Shown here one piece after another: positions 15,178 through 24,203 of a DNA stretch of 36,206 nt. Location: positions 68,644-104,849 of the forward strand of contig DIWP01000041.1 in NCBI GenBank assembly GCA_002423545.1, read 5' to 3'. Made by a program: the position numbers and the translations under genes. The notes under the pieces were generated by a model that ran no database searches, was not told where the DNA came from, and saw only the letters and a list, made by a program, of their open reading frames with translations. Position 1 is the stretch's first letter; each line of letters starts with the position of its first letter. The stretch comes from Thermoleophilia bacterium UBA6103. Lineage in GTDB: Bacteria > Actinomycetota > Thermoleophilia > UBA2241.

Positions 15178-16545
15178 GTGAGCGGATCAGGGACCCACAG
15201 CGGTGAACCGGACGAGCCGGCCACGGCGGCCGCAGGCCACGCTTCCGGCGCGGCCGACGTGCCGGGGCGCCCTCCGGGGATGGAGACGCTGGCCCTGCAC
15301 GCCGGCCAGCGCCCCGATCCGGCGACCGGCGCGCGCGCCGTGCCGATCTACCAGTCGACGTCGTTCGTCTTCGACGACACCGACCACGCGGCGGCTCTGT
15401 TCGCCCTCGAAGCCGAGGGCCACATCTACTCGCGCATCTCGAATCCCACCGTCGCCGTGCTGGAGGAGCGCGTGGCGGCCCTGGAGGGCGGCGCGGCCGG
15501 GGTCGCGTTCGCGTCCGGTCAGGCCGCCCTTACCGCCTGTGCCCTCACGCTGGCGCGCGCCGGCGACCACGTCGTCTCGGCGTCGGCCCTCTACGGCGGT
15601 TCGCTGACGCTTCTCGGCCACACGCTCTCCCGGATGGGCATCGACGTCACCTTCGTCGACGGTACCGACCCCGAGGCGTTTCGGTGCGCCATCACAGCGC
15701 GGACCAGGCTGGTCTACGCCGAGACGGTCGCGAACCCGCGTCTCGACACGCTCGACATCGAGGCGGTGGCGGCGGTGGCTCACGAAGCCGGCCTGCCTCT
15801 GGTGGTCGACAACACCATGCCGACGCCGTACCTGGTCCGGCCGCTCGAGCACGGCGCCGACATCGTCTTCCACTCGCTCACCAAGTTCCTCGGCGGCCAC
15901 GGCACGTCGATCGGCGGCATGCTCATCGACGGTGGCCGCTTCGACTGGGCGGCAGCCGGCCGCTTTGCCTCTCTCACTGAGCCCGACCCTACCTATCACG
16001 GCATCCGCTACGCAGAGGCCTTCGGGGCGGTGGCCTTCGCCGCCAAGGCGCGCACGCAGATCCTCCGCGACATGGGCGCCTGCCTCTCGCCGTTCAACGC
16101 GTACCTCATCCTGCTGGGGGTGGAGACGCTGCCGCTGCGCATGGAACGCCACAGCCTCAACGGGCTGGCGGTCGCCGAGCATCTGCAGACGCATCCCAGG
16201 GTCTCGTGGGTGCTCTATCCGGGGCTGCCCAGCCACCCGACGCACGCCGTGGCCGCTCGCTACCACGACCGCGGCCTCTACGGCGCCATGGTCGGCTTCG
16301 GCATCGCCGGCGGTCGCGAGGCCGGACGCCGGTTCGTGGAGTCGTGCGAGCTGATCTCGCACCTGGCCAATATCGGCGATGCCAAGTCGCTGGTGATCCA
16401 CCCGGCCAGCACCACGCACTCGCAACAGTCGGCCGAGGAGTTGCAGGCGTGCGGCGTCGGCGAGGACTTCCTGCGCCTCTCCATCGGCATCGAGTCGATC
16501 GACGACATCCTGGCCGACATCGATCAGGCGCTGGCGCGGGGGTAG
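15178..16545 (+). CDS. metY: O-acetylhomoserine sulfhydrylase (Cys/Met PLP enzyme)
   Basis: A 455-residue PLP enzyme of the Cys/Met metabolism family. Visible: ALHAGQRPDPATGARAVPIYQSTSFVF near the start (quoted in part), ALEGGAAGVAFASGQAALTA, VDNTMPTPYLVRPLEHGADIV, the PLP-lysine motif HSLTKFLGGHG, and SLVIHPASTTHSQ near the end. This combination fits O-acetylhomoserine sulfhydrylase, which makes homocysteine directly from sulfide; cystathionine gamma-synthase or lyase is the alternative. MetX and MetW encoded next door support the first. GTG 15178 follows AGAGGA at 5 bases; an earlier in-frame GTG at 15124 lacks a site. The first 35 residues are disordered and Gly/Ala-rich. Confidence 0.87.
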   Translation: MSGSGTHSGEPDEPATAAAGHASGAADVPGRPPGMETLALHAGQRPDPATGARAVPIYQSTSFVFDDTDHAAALFALEAEGHIYSRISNPTVAVLEERVAALEGGAAGVAFASGQAALTACALTLARAGDHVVSASALYGGSLTLLGHTLSRMGIDVTFVDGTDPEAFRCAITARTRLVYAETVANPRLDTLDIEAVAAVAHEAGLPLVVDNTMPTPYLVRPLEHGADIVFHSLTKFLGGHGTSIGGMLIDGGRFDWAAAGRFASLTEPDPTYHGIRYAEAFGAVAFAAKARTQILRDMGACLSPFNAYLILLGVETLPLRMERHSLNGLAVAEHLQTHPRVSWVLYPGLPSHPTHAVAARYHDRGLYGAMVGFGIAGGREAGRRFVESCELISHLANIGDAKSLVIHPASTTHSQQSAEELQACGVGEDFLRLSIGIESIDDILADIDQALARG

Positions 16546-16886
16546 CAGTCGGAGAGAACGCTGTCTGCAGGAATACTGTCTGCGGGAATGCTGTCCGCAC
16601 AGGTACTCCTCATGTCAGTAGTCTTCTTGTGGGAGGAACGCGGCCCGCGACACGTCCTCTTTTCCGGTTCGGGGTTCGGCGACGGCCTGCGTCGCCGGGC
16701 GGAACGCGATCCCCGGAAGTACCTTCTGGTGGAGCCGCCGAGCTCTATCGGTGAGACAGGTCCACGGGGGTGGCAGCCGACTCGGGGACCGTACGTGCGG
16801 CGTGCGGGCGGCGGTCCCTCGGGTAGTATTCGTTGATCGGCGGGTACCCACCCACGAGACGCGAGGGAGACGAGTCGGCGACAGGC
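16546..16886 (+). promoter_or_regulatory. 341-bp metY-metX gap with repeats and possible leader switch
   Basis: No gene seen. Just after metY are three 15-bp tandem units (16561-16605). Further on, the GGGACCG at 16785-16791 can pair with CGGTCCC at 16812-16818 (7 bp) or its GGACC core with GGTCC at 16759-16763. The two pairings exclude each other, which is the layout of an attenuator or riboswitch expression platform. A -10-like TAGTAT is at 16824-16829, without a good -35, and could instead start metX transcription after these elements. No known SAM riboswitch consensus recognised. Confidence 0.35.
16561..16605. repeat. Three 15-bp tandem units after metY
   Basis: Units at 16561, 16576 and 16591 begin CTGTCTGCAGGAATA, CTGTCTGCGGGAATG and CTGTCCGCACAGGTA. 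The first two differ at two bases; the third is diverged. They begin 16 bp after the metY stop, in non-coding DNA. Confidence 0.7.
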
Positions 16887-18257
<1,371 letters not shown>

Positions 18258-18258
18258 C

Positions 18259-18864
18259 GTGGCGCGTATCGACTACCAGCTTATCGAGGCGCTGGTGCCG
18301 GAGGGCGCCACGGTGCTCGACCTCGGCTGCGGCGAGGGCGATCTGCTCGCCGAGCTGATCGAGAAGAAGCACGTCCAGGGTAGCGGGGTCGAGATCTCGC
18401 AGTCGGCGGTGGAGGCCTGCGTGGCACGCGGGCTGTCGGTGTTCCACGGCGATCTCGATGAAGGCCTCGCCGACTACGACGACGGCTCCTTCGACATCGT
18501 CATCCTCAGCTTCAGCCTGCAACAGCTCTACCGGCCGCGGCTGGTGGTGCGCGAGATGGCTCGCGTCGGTCGCCTGGCGATCGTCAGCTTCCCCAACTTC
18601 GCTCACTGGTGGAACCGCACGCAGCTCGCCGCGCTGGGACGCATGCCGCTCTCCTCGGAGATCCCCTACGAGTGGTACGACACGCCGAACATCCATCTGT
18701 GCACGGTGCGCGACTTCCGGCGCCTCTGTCAGCACGAGGGACTGCAGATCCAGAGCGAGCTCTATCTGCGATCGTTCGAGCGGCGGACGGTGGGCTCGGT
18801 GCTGCCCAACCTGTTCGCCCGCATCGCCATCTTCGCGGTGATGCGCGGTGCGTCGGCGACCTGA
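18259..18864 (+). CDS. metW: Methionine biosynthesis protein MetW
   Basis: A 201-residue class I methyltransferase-fold protein that pairs with MetX and is needed for full homoserine acyltransferase activity in organisms where it was studied. Hallmarks are VLDLGCGEGDLL (the SAM-binding loop), VEISQSAVEACVARGLSVFHGDLDEGL (quoted in part), VSFPNFAHWWNR and YEWYDTPNIHLCTVRDF. GTG 18259 begins one base after the metX stop and follows GGGAGGA (18247-18253) at 5 bases, so the pair is tightly coupled. Next in the same operon is an MBL-fold hydrolase 24 bp on. Confidence 0.93.
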   Translation: MARIDYQLIEALVPEGATVLDLGCGEGDLLAELIEKKHVQGSGVEISQSAVEACVARGLSVFHGDLDEGLADYDDGSFDIVILSFSLQQLYRPRLVVREMARVGRLAIVSFPNFAHWWNRTQLAALGRMPLSSEIPYEWYDTPNIHLCTVRDFRRLCQHEGLQIQSELYLRSFERRTVGSVLPNLFARIAIFAVMRGASAT

Positions 18865-18887
18865 CGCGACCTGAGAGGAGGGACGTC

Positions 18888-19523
18888 ATGGTAGAAGGGA
18901 TCGAGTGGCTCGGCCACGACTCGTTCCGCATCACCGGGTCCAAGGTGGTGTACGTCGATCCGTGGAAGCTGGCGCCCGGAGCGCCGAAGGCCGATGTGAT
19001 CCTCGTCACGCACGATCATTTCGACCACTTCAGCGAGCCCGACATCGCGGCGGTCAGCAGGCCGCAGACGGTGGTCGTGGGGCCGGCCTCGGTCACCTCG
19101 CAGCTGGCCGGCGCCACGACGGTGACGGTGCGGCCGGGCGATACCATCGAGGCCGGCGGCGTGCCGGTGACGGCCGTGCCGGCGTACAACACGAACAAGT
19201 TCAAGGCGCCGGGGCAGGTGTTCCACGAGAAGGGCGATCAGAACGTCGGCTACATCTTCGAACTCGACGGCCGTCGCATCTATCACGCCGGCGACACCGA
19301 CGCGATCGCCGAGATGGACGGCATCGACGTGGACGTCGCCCTGCTGCCGGTGAGCGGCACGTACGTCTGTAGCGCTGACGAGGCGGCGGAATGCTGCCGG
19401 TCGATCAGGGCCAAGGTCGTGATACCGATGCACTACGGCGAGGTCGCCGGTTCGGTCGACGACGCGGAACGACTGCGCAGGATCTGCCCCTATCCGGTCG
19501 AGATCCTGCAGAAGAGCAGGTAG
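18888..19523 (+). CDS. MBL-fold metal-dependent hydrolase (UlaG-like)
   Basis: A 211-residue metallo-beta-lactamase-fold hydrolase. It has the metal motif THDHFDHF (HxHxDH) at about 43-50, YHAGDTD (metal-bridging Asp) in the middle and IPMHYGE near the end, the pattern of the UlaG-like subgroup. The substrate is unknown; many relatives are annotated only as metal-dependent hydrolases. ATG 18888 is chosen because GGAGGGA lies about 6 bases upstream and IEWLGHDSFRI is the family's usual start. It follows metW by 23 bp and precedes a cupin and the selenoprotein, so it may belong to the same mRNA. Confidence 0.88.
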   Translation: MVEGIEWLGHDSFRITGSKVVYVDPWKLAPGAPKADVILVTHDHFDHFSEPDIAAVSRPQTVVVGPASVTSQLAGATTVTVRPGDTIEAGGVPVTAVPAYNTNKFKAPGQVFHEKGDQNVGYIFELDGRRIYHAGDTDAIAEMDGIDVDVALLPVSGTYVCSADEAAECCRSIRAKVVIPMHYGEVAGSVDDAERLRRICPYPVEILQKSR

Positions 19524-19592
19524 AACTCACATGACGGCGGGTGCTGTGGCGATGCCGTGGTGTCCGCCGGGCAGCGGCCGACGGGAGGGCTG

Positions 19593-19952
19593 ATGGCCAG
19601 CAAACGGGTGCTCAAGGTGGTCCACGCGGTGCCGACGGAAGTCGTCTCCGAGCAGGTGAGCGTCCAGCGCGTCACCGACCTCGGCGGCGCCGAGAACCTG
19701 CGTGCCAATGTCTGGACGGTCAACGAGGGCTCGCAGGTGCGGCACGCCCATCGGGAACAGGAGGAGCTCTACCTGGTGCTGGAAGGGACGGCCCAGATCG
19801 AGGCCGGCGGTACCGTCTACAAGCTCGGTGAACGGGACACCGTCGTGGTGCCGGCAGGCATGGCGCACCAGCTTTCCAACATCGGTCTCGGGCCGCTGAC
19901 GTACATGGCGGTAGCGGCGCCGGCGGTCCCCGACGACGTCATCTGCGACTGA
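19593..19952 (+). CDS. Small cupin-domain protein
   Basis: A 119-residue single-domain cupin. Cupin motif 1 is seen in GSQVRHAHREQEELYLVLEG (His-x-His and Glu metal ligands) and motif 2 in VPAGMAHQLSN (third His). It probably binds a metal and may be an isomerase, a dioxygenase or a small-molecule sensor; nothing in the sequence decides. ATG 19593 follows GGGAGGG (19583-19589) at 3 bases; an earlier in-frame ATG at 19557 lacks a site. It lies 52 bp before the selenoprotein peroxiredoxin on the same strand. Confidence 0.87.
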   Translation: MASKRVLKVVHAVPTEVVSEQVSVQRVTDLGGAENLRANVWTVNEGSQVRHAHREQEELYLVLEGTAQIEAGGTVYKLGERDTVVVPAGMAHQLSNIGLGPLTYMAVAAPAVPDDVICD

Positions 19953-20004
19953 CACGGCCAGAAGGGCCTATCGGCGCACCGAGCGAACGACCACGGAGGC
20001 CTGC

Positions 20005-20451
20005 ATGCAGAACGAAGGGCAGAAGGCGCCGGCGGTGACGGGCGTCTCGTACGATGGCCGGAGCTACGATCTCGGGGTCCCCGGGTCCCGTACCGTCCTC
20101 TGGTTCTACCCGAAGGCCAACACCGGCGGCTGAACGACGGAAGCCGTTGAGTTCAACGGCCTGCTCGACGAGTTCACCGCCCTGAACATCCAGGTCATCG
20201 GCGCCAGCGTCGACAAGCCCGAGGCCAACCGCCGGTTCGCGGTCAAGCACGACCTCAAGATGCCGTTGATCAGCGACACCGACTACGACGTTGCGACGGC
20301 GTTCGGCGTCGCCCGGCCAAAGGTCGGCGTGGCCAAACGTACGACGTTCCTGATCGACCCCGACGGCACGCTGCGCAAGGTCTACGAGAAGGTGAAGGCC
20401 AAGGGCCACGCCGCCATCGTTCTGCAGGATTGCAGGGATATCTGGGGGTAG
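20005..20451 (+). CDS. Selenocysteine-containing peroxiredoxin (Bcp/PrxQ type)
   Basis: A 148-residue AhpC/TSA-fold peroxiredoxin that reduces peroxides in the cytoplasm. Its reading frame is interrupted by TGA at 20131-20133 (codon 43), exactly where the peroxidatic Cys of the PxxxTxxC motif belongs: FYPKANTGG-U-TTEAVEFN. Downstream residues fit the family without a break: VIGASVDKPEANRRFAVKH, DTDYDVATAFGV, KRTTFLIDPDG (conserved Arg112). I read TGA as selenocysteine because a hairpin starts 9 bases after it. Residue 48, where PrxQ proteins carry the resolving Cys, is Val; the only other Cys is C143 near the C-terminus, so it acts as a 1-Sec/1-Cys type or uses C143. ATG 20005 follows GGAGG (19995-19999). 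It is last in the metX-metW-MBL-cupin run; its stop faces the YhaM gene 9 bp away. A standard caller would report only fragments or a pseudogene. Confidence 0.9.
20131..20160 (+). promoter_or_regulatory. Bacterial SECIS element after the in-frame TGA
   Basis: TGA at 20131-20133 is followed by GCCGTTG (20143-20149), loop AGTT (20150-20153) and CAACGGC (20154-20160): a perfect 7-bp stem with a G in the loop's second position followed by U. The loop starts 16 bases after the UGA, at the near end of the range known for bacterial SECIS hairpins. A further GAAC (20132-20135)/GTTC (20172-20175) pairing could extend it. It lies inside the coding sequence, encoding AVEFNG. Confidence 0.8.
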
Positions 20452-20460
20452 ACGGGGGTA

Positions 20461-21591
20461 TCAGTCGAAGAGGGCGGCGACGGACGGCGGCGCGTCGTCG
20501 CCGGACGCCGACACTTGGTCGTCGCTCGCCGGCGCCGGGTCGTGGGCCCCCGGGTCCTCCTCATCGGCTGCCGCGGGTGCTCCCGCCGAGCCTTGGTCGG
20601 CCTCGGCGTCACCGAGATAGAGCATCGTGTCCATCATCCGGTTGAAGCCGGTCCATCTCTCGGCGACCGGCGTGGCCACCTCGACCTCGTCGAAGGCGGC
20701 CAGACGGGCCGTCATGTCGTCGCAGTAGTGGACGACGATCGCCTCGCGCGTCATCGGCACGGCAGGGCTGCCCTTCTCCCGCTGGCCGTGATGCGAGACG
20801 ATGACGTGCAGCAGTCGGGTGCTCGTCTCGTCGGAGACGCCGGGCACCTCGCGCAGGAGGTCGGCGACGATGGCCTGGCCGAGCACGATCTCGCCGTGCA
20901 GACGCCCCTTGTCGGTGAGGCCGGGCCGGAAGGGGTCGGTGGAGTAAGCCTGCGTCTTGCCGATGTCGTGCAGCAGGCCGCCTGCCACGACCATGTCGCG
21001 ATCGACCGACGGTATCCTGTCGGCGACGGCGGCGGCGACCTCGGAGACCACCAGCGAGTGCTCCAGCAGGCCGTAGAGGTAGGCATGATGGTGCCGGACG
21101 GCGGCCGGCGCGACCAGATAGGTCGCACCGGGTTCGCGAGCAGGGTCGAGGGCGCGCTCGAGCAGCGTCCGCAGAGCGGCGTTGCGGACGCTCGCGACCA
21201 GCTCGGCGAGCCGCTCCTCCAGCTCATCGAGCGGTACCGGTGAGACGGCCACCAGGGCGGCCGGGTCGTAGTCGCCCTCGGCCAGTGTCGCGATCTGCTG
21301 CACCTTGATCTGCGGTCCGTACTGAGGACTCACCGTGTAATTGCCGACGATCTTGACCACGTCTCCGGCGCACAGGTCCTCGAGCGCCTCGTCGGACGGG
21401 TCGAACTGCAGAGCCTTCACGTTGCCGCTGGCGTCGCGCAGCACCAGCTTGAGGAAGGCGCGGCCGTCTCTGGTCGTGGCCACCTCCTTCGCCTCGCAGA
21501 CGAAGTAGCTGGCGACCTTGCAGTCGCCGCACAGGTCGGCGATGAACGTCTTCTCGGTGGGGCAGGGTCGGCTGGTGCGGTCGGCGGTCAC
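20461..21591 (-). CDS. 3'-5' exoribonuclease YhaM-type HD protein
   Basis: A 376-residue protein with an N-terminal OB-fold nucleic-acid domain (KTFIADLCGDCKVASYFVCEAK, quoted in part, to about residue 105) and an HD metal-dependent phosphohydrolase domain. The HD signature is HHHAYLYGLLEHSLVV, GGLLHDIGKTQAY, HGEIVLGQ and HVIVSHHGQREKGSPAVP. This layout is that of YhaM, a 3'-5' exoribonuclease. The last 60 residues are an acidic, low-complexity tail. Start is GTG 21589-21591, with a weak, distant AGGAG; no better start is visible and the family normally begins here. It converges on the selenoprotein gene with 9 bp between stops. Confidence 0.88.
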   Translation of the reverse strand: MTADRTSRPCPTEKTFIADLCGDCKVASYFVCEAKEVATTRDGRAFLKLVLRDASGNVKALQFDPSDEALEDLCAGDVVKIVGNYTVSPQYGPQIKVQQIATLAEGDYDPAALVAVSPVPLDELEERLAELVASVRNAALRTLLERALDPAREPGATYLVAPAAVRHHHAYLYGLLEHSLVVSEVAAAVADRIPSVDRDMVVAGGLLHDIGKTQAYSTDPFRPGLTDKGRLHGEIVLGQAIVADLLREVPGVSDETSTRLLHVIVSHHGQREKGSPAVPMTREAIVVHYCDDMTARLAAFDEVEVATPVAERWTGFNRMMDTMLYLGDAEADQGSAGAPAAADEEDPGAHDPAPASDDQVSASGDDAPPSVAALFD

Positions 21592-21787
21592 GATGGGGAC
21601 TGCTCCTTGCTTTCGCGGGCCGATCCGATGCCGGCGGCAGCAGGCCGACCGGCGACGGATCGATGTGGGGCTAGCGTACCACCCGACGCGGGCACGCAGC
21701 GCTGCCGCCGCGGACGGTCAGGGTGACGTTCGACGTCCGCGGCGGGTGACGATGGTGCGCTCGAGGTGTGCGGCGCGGCGGAAGCGC

Positions 21788-22210
21788 TCAGGTGCCCGGC
21801 ATCTGGGTGCTGTCGCCGGGTGGCGGCGCCGTCTCGCCGGCCGGGGCGCTTGGCGCCGGCGGTGTGGCGGAGGTCTCGGCGGGGGCGTCGGCCGCTGCGG
21901 TCTCGCCCTCAGCCTTGATGGCGGCGATCTCCGCTTCCTTGGCGGCCACCGCGGCTTTCGCCTCGCGCACCTTCGCCACGGCTGCCTCGAGCGCCGGCAC
22001 CTGCAGCTGGGCGGTCTCGGCAAGGCCATACGCCGCCTGACCGAGCTCCTTCTCGGCGTCGGCGACCTCGCCCTGCAGCGATTTGAGCTTCATCTGGGCC
22101 TGGGCGACCCGCCCGGCCTTGCCGGCCTCCGAGCCGACCGCGGAGGCCGCCTCCTTGACCTCGCCGGCGACGCTGGTGGCCGTCTTCTTGATGGAGTCCA
22201 TGAGTCCCAT
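21788..22210 (-). CDS. Small helical protein with Pro/Ala tail, function unknown
   Basis: A 140-residue protein with an amphipathic, coiled-coil-like N-terminal 100 residues (GEVADAEKELGQAAYGL, AAVAKVREAKAAVAAKEAEI) and a Pro/Ala/Thr-rich C-terminal tail. It starts MGLMDSIKKTATSVAGEVKE, resembling short membrane-associating helices, but there is no signal peptide or membrane segment. No family recognised. ATG 22208-22210 is preceded by GGAGGAGG about 6 bases upstream, so the gene is real. It is between lysA and the YhaM gene on the same strand, with gaps of 146 and 196 bp, and could be transcribed alone. Confidence 0.7.
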   Translation of the reverse strand: MGLMDSIKKTATSVAGEVKEAASAVGSEAGKAGRVAQAQMKLKSLQGEVADAEKELGQAAYGLAETAQLQVPALEAAVAKVREAKAAVAAKEAEIAAIKAEGETAAADAPAETSATPPAPSAPAGETAPPPGDSTQMPGT

Positions 22211-22356
22211 CGGGTGCCTCCTCCAGACCCGTGCTTGGCGGTCTTGTCAAGTGTACGCCCTTCGACGTGGGTCATGACGACGGCAGCGCCCTCCGAGCGT
22301 CGGCCCTTCGAGAGCCGGCCGCCAGACAGACTGCCGTCACGTCGGCGTCCGGCGAC

Positions 22357-23838
22357 TCACATCGGTATCAGGCAGTCGTCGAGGAGCAGGAAGCCGCGGG
22401 CCGGGAAGCGTCCGTTGTAGGCGCTGCGCGTGTCCCAGGTGTAGGCGCCGGTGTTGAGGAAGGCGATCGGGTCGCCGACGGTGGCGTCGGCGGGCAGCAG
22501 CCGGCCACGCCGTCCGGGCTCCCCGGGATGCACGTCGCCGCCGTCGCAGAGCGGGCCGGCGAGGCGGAACTCGGCGCCATGGGGCTCGGTGGCGCGATCG
22601 GCGGCGATGCTGTGGTAGTACCAGTCGTAGCAGACGGCGTTGAGCAGCGTGTTGAACCCGGCATCCACGAACAGCCAGTGTGTGTAGGTCGGCTCCTCGA
22701 GACCGGTTCCATCCTCGGCACGCAGCTCGTGCTCCGCGGACGAGCGTCTCTGATCTGCGGCCGAGCCTTCATGGTCTGCCCCCGACGGGCTTGCGCCGTT
22801 CCCGCCGGCCGAGACCTGCAGCTTGCTCTTGCGGCTCACGACGCGGCTGAGCAGTACCGCGGCGTTGCCGACCAGGTAGCGGCCCGGCTCGATGAAGAGC
22901 TGCACGTCGTCGCGACGGCCGCGCAGCTCGGCGAAGACGGCGTCGGCGTAGTCGGCCGGCGTCAGGGAGCTGCGGAACCAGGGATGCGAGCCGTTCAGCG
23001 GCATGTCGGTGTAGGGGATGGCGAAGCCGCCGCCGATGTCGATGTGCCGGACCCGAACGCCGCAGGCCTCTTCGGCGCGGTCGAGGAAGTCGAGTGCGGT
23101 ACGGACGGCCAGCCGGTGCGGCTCGGTGCTGGTGACCTGCGAACCCACGTGGAAGTGCACGCCGAGCAGCTTGAGGCTCGGCTCGGCAGCGGCCTGCGAG
23201 AAGGCGGCGAAGGCATCGGCCATGGCGATGCCTGCCTTGGCGTCGCCGCTGGTCACCAGACCGGGGTGCGTCTTCGGCGCCACGCCCACGTCCAGGCGCA
23301 GCGAGACGCCGACCCGCCGGTGCAGCTCGGCGGCGATGTGCGCCAGACGCTGCAGCTCCCAGAGCGAGTCGATCACCACGGCGGCGATGTCCAGCCCGGC
23401 CGCCAGCCGCAGCTCGTCGTCGGTCTTGGCCACTCCGTTGAACAGGATCTGCCGTGGCGAGAAGCCCGCGTCGAGGGCCGCCTGTAACTCGCCGCCGGAG
23501 TTGACCTCGATGTCCACTCCGAGGCGGCGCATGAGGCGCAGCACGGCGGGGCTGCCGCAGGCCTTGGCGGCGTAGAAGATGCGGGTGATGTGCGAGCTAT
23601 GCGAGAAGCCGGACCGCAGGCTGCGCACGTTGGCTTCGATCTGAGCGGCGCTGTAGATGTACAGCGGGCTGCCCAGCTTCTCGGCGGTGACCACCAGGTC
23701 GAGGTCGTCGAGATACAGGCGGCCGTCTACGACGGTCAGCGAGTCGGGGCGGGAGCGTTCGGGCAGCGCCGGGCGGGGCGCCGCGGGTGGGGCGTCAGCG
23801 TGCTGCTGGTACGGACGTGTGCAGGTAGACGACGGCAT
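22357..23838 (-). CDS. lysA: Diaminopimelate decarboxylase-like PLP enzyme with insert
   Basis: A 493-residue group-IV PLP decarboxylase that should convert meso-diaminopimelate to lysine. PLP lysine is K92 in FYAAKACG. Others: HVGSQ (230-234), HIDIGGGF (265-272), IEPGR (316-320), DAGFNTLLNAV (392-402), LAGPLCDGGDV (426-436, catalytic Cys431) and LNTGAYTWDTRSAYNGR (461-477). The last three match diaminopimelate rather than carboxynorspermidine decarboxylase. Residues about 341-383 are a Gly/Ser/Asp-rich low-complexity insert; the first 32 residues are disordered. ATG 23836-23838 follows GGAGGG at 6 bases. Upstream are a structured leader and strong promoter. No other lysine-pathway gene is adjacent. 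Confidence 0.82.
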   Translation of the reverse strand: MPSSTCTRPYQQHADAPPAAPRPALPERSRPDSLTVVDGRLYLDDLDLVVTAEKLGSPLYIYSAAQIEANVRSLRSGFSHSSHITRIFYAAKACGSPAVLRLMRRLGVDIEVNSGGELQAALDAGFSPRQILFNGVAKTDDELRLAAGLDIAAVVIDSLWELQRLAHIAAELHRRVGVSLRLDVGVAPKTHPGLVTSGDAKAGIAMADAFAAFSQAAAEPSLKLLGVHFHVGSQVTSTEPHRLAVRTALDFLDRAEEACGVRVRHIDIGGGFAIPYTDMPLNGSHPWFRSSLTPADYADAVFAELRGRRDDVQLFIEPGRYLVGNAAVLLSRVVSRKSKLQVSAGGNGASPSGADHEGSAADQRRSSAEHELRAEDGTGLEEPTYTHWLFVDAGFNTLLNAVCYDWYYHSIAADRATEPHGAEFRLAGPLCDGGDVHPGEPGRRGRLLPADATVGDPIAFLNTGAYTWDTRSAYNGRFPARGFLLLDDCLIPM

Positions 23839-24003
23839 GGGATGCCCTCCGTGTGAGTGGTGTCAGGAAAACGCGGCTGGGGAGCTGTGTGCGTTTTCGC
23901 TGGGCACCGGCGGACGGCCCGGCCGCTTTGCCGAGCTGTTTGTCCGCGCGAAGGGCGGTGCTGATGGCGTGTCCGTCTGTCATCCGTTGCGCCTCGGGGC
24001 GGC

Positions 24004-24030
24004 ACGATACCAGAAATCGGCGAGTGTCAA
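24004..24030 (-). promoter_or_regulatory. Promoter of lysA
   Basis: Minus strand: -35 TTGACA (24025-24030, exact consensus), 15-base spacer, -10 TATCGT (24004-24009, 4 of 6). It would start a leader of about 160 bases before the lysA start codon. Confidence 0.5.
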
Positions 24031-24130
24031 CAGGCGAGGGGCGTTGACGGCTGCGGGATACAGTAGTGTCCCAAGCCGGTCGACGGCTGGACGCTGCCGC
24101 GCAGACTCAGCACTCTGACCACGCGCCGCA

Positions 24131-24203
24131 TCTGCACCTCAAGTGCAGAGAATCTGCATTTGAAATGCAGGACATCTGCATTCTGACTGCGGAATACCCG
24201 CAG
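24131..24203. repeat. Three 22-bp phased palindromes plus a fourth hairpin
   Basis: Three 22-bp units start at 24130, 24152 and 24174, each beginning ATCTGCA. The second contains the perfect palindrome CTGCATTTGAAATGCAG (24154-24170); the first has arms TCTGCAC/GTGCAGA (24131-24149). The third is half-preserved and overlaps another hairpin, CTGCGG/CCGCAG (24187-24203, 5-base loop). A 22-bp period places every site on nearly the same DNA face, as for cooperative binding of a dimeric regulator. They lie about 100 bp upstream of the lysA -35. Confidence 0.65.

Noticed and set aside
20131..20133. TGA in the peroxiredoxin as a nonsense mutation (pseudogene) or sequencing error
   Set aside because: It stands exactly at the catalytic Cys codon, the rest of the frame and family motifs are intact, and a SECIS-like hairpin follows at the right spacing. 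A random mutation would not be expected to satisfy all three.
22357..23838. Carboxynorspermidine decarboxylase (polyamine pathway with the enzyme at 10008)
   Set aside because: LAGPLCDGGDV, DAGFNTLL and LNTGAYTW fit diaminopimelate decarboxylase better, and the two genes are 11 kb apart.
23857..23997. Lysine riboswitch in the lysA leader
   Set aside because: Only a GAGGCGC-like start resembles the conserved core; the other conserved blocks were not found by eye. Kept as an unclassified structured leader.
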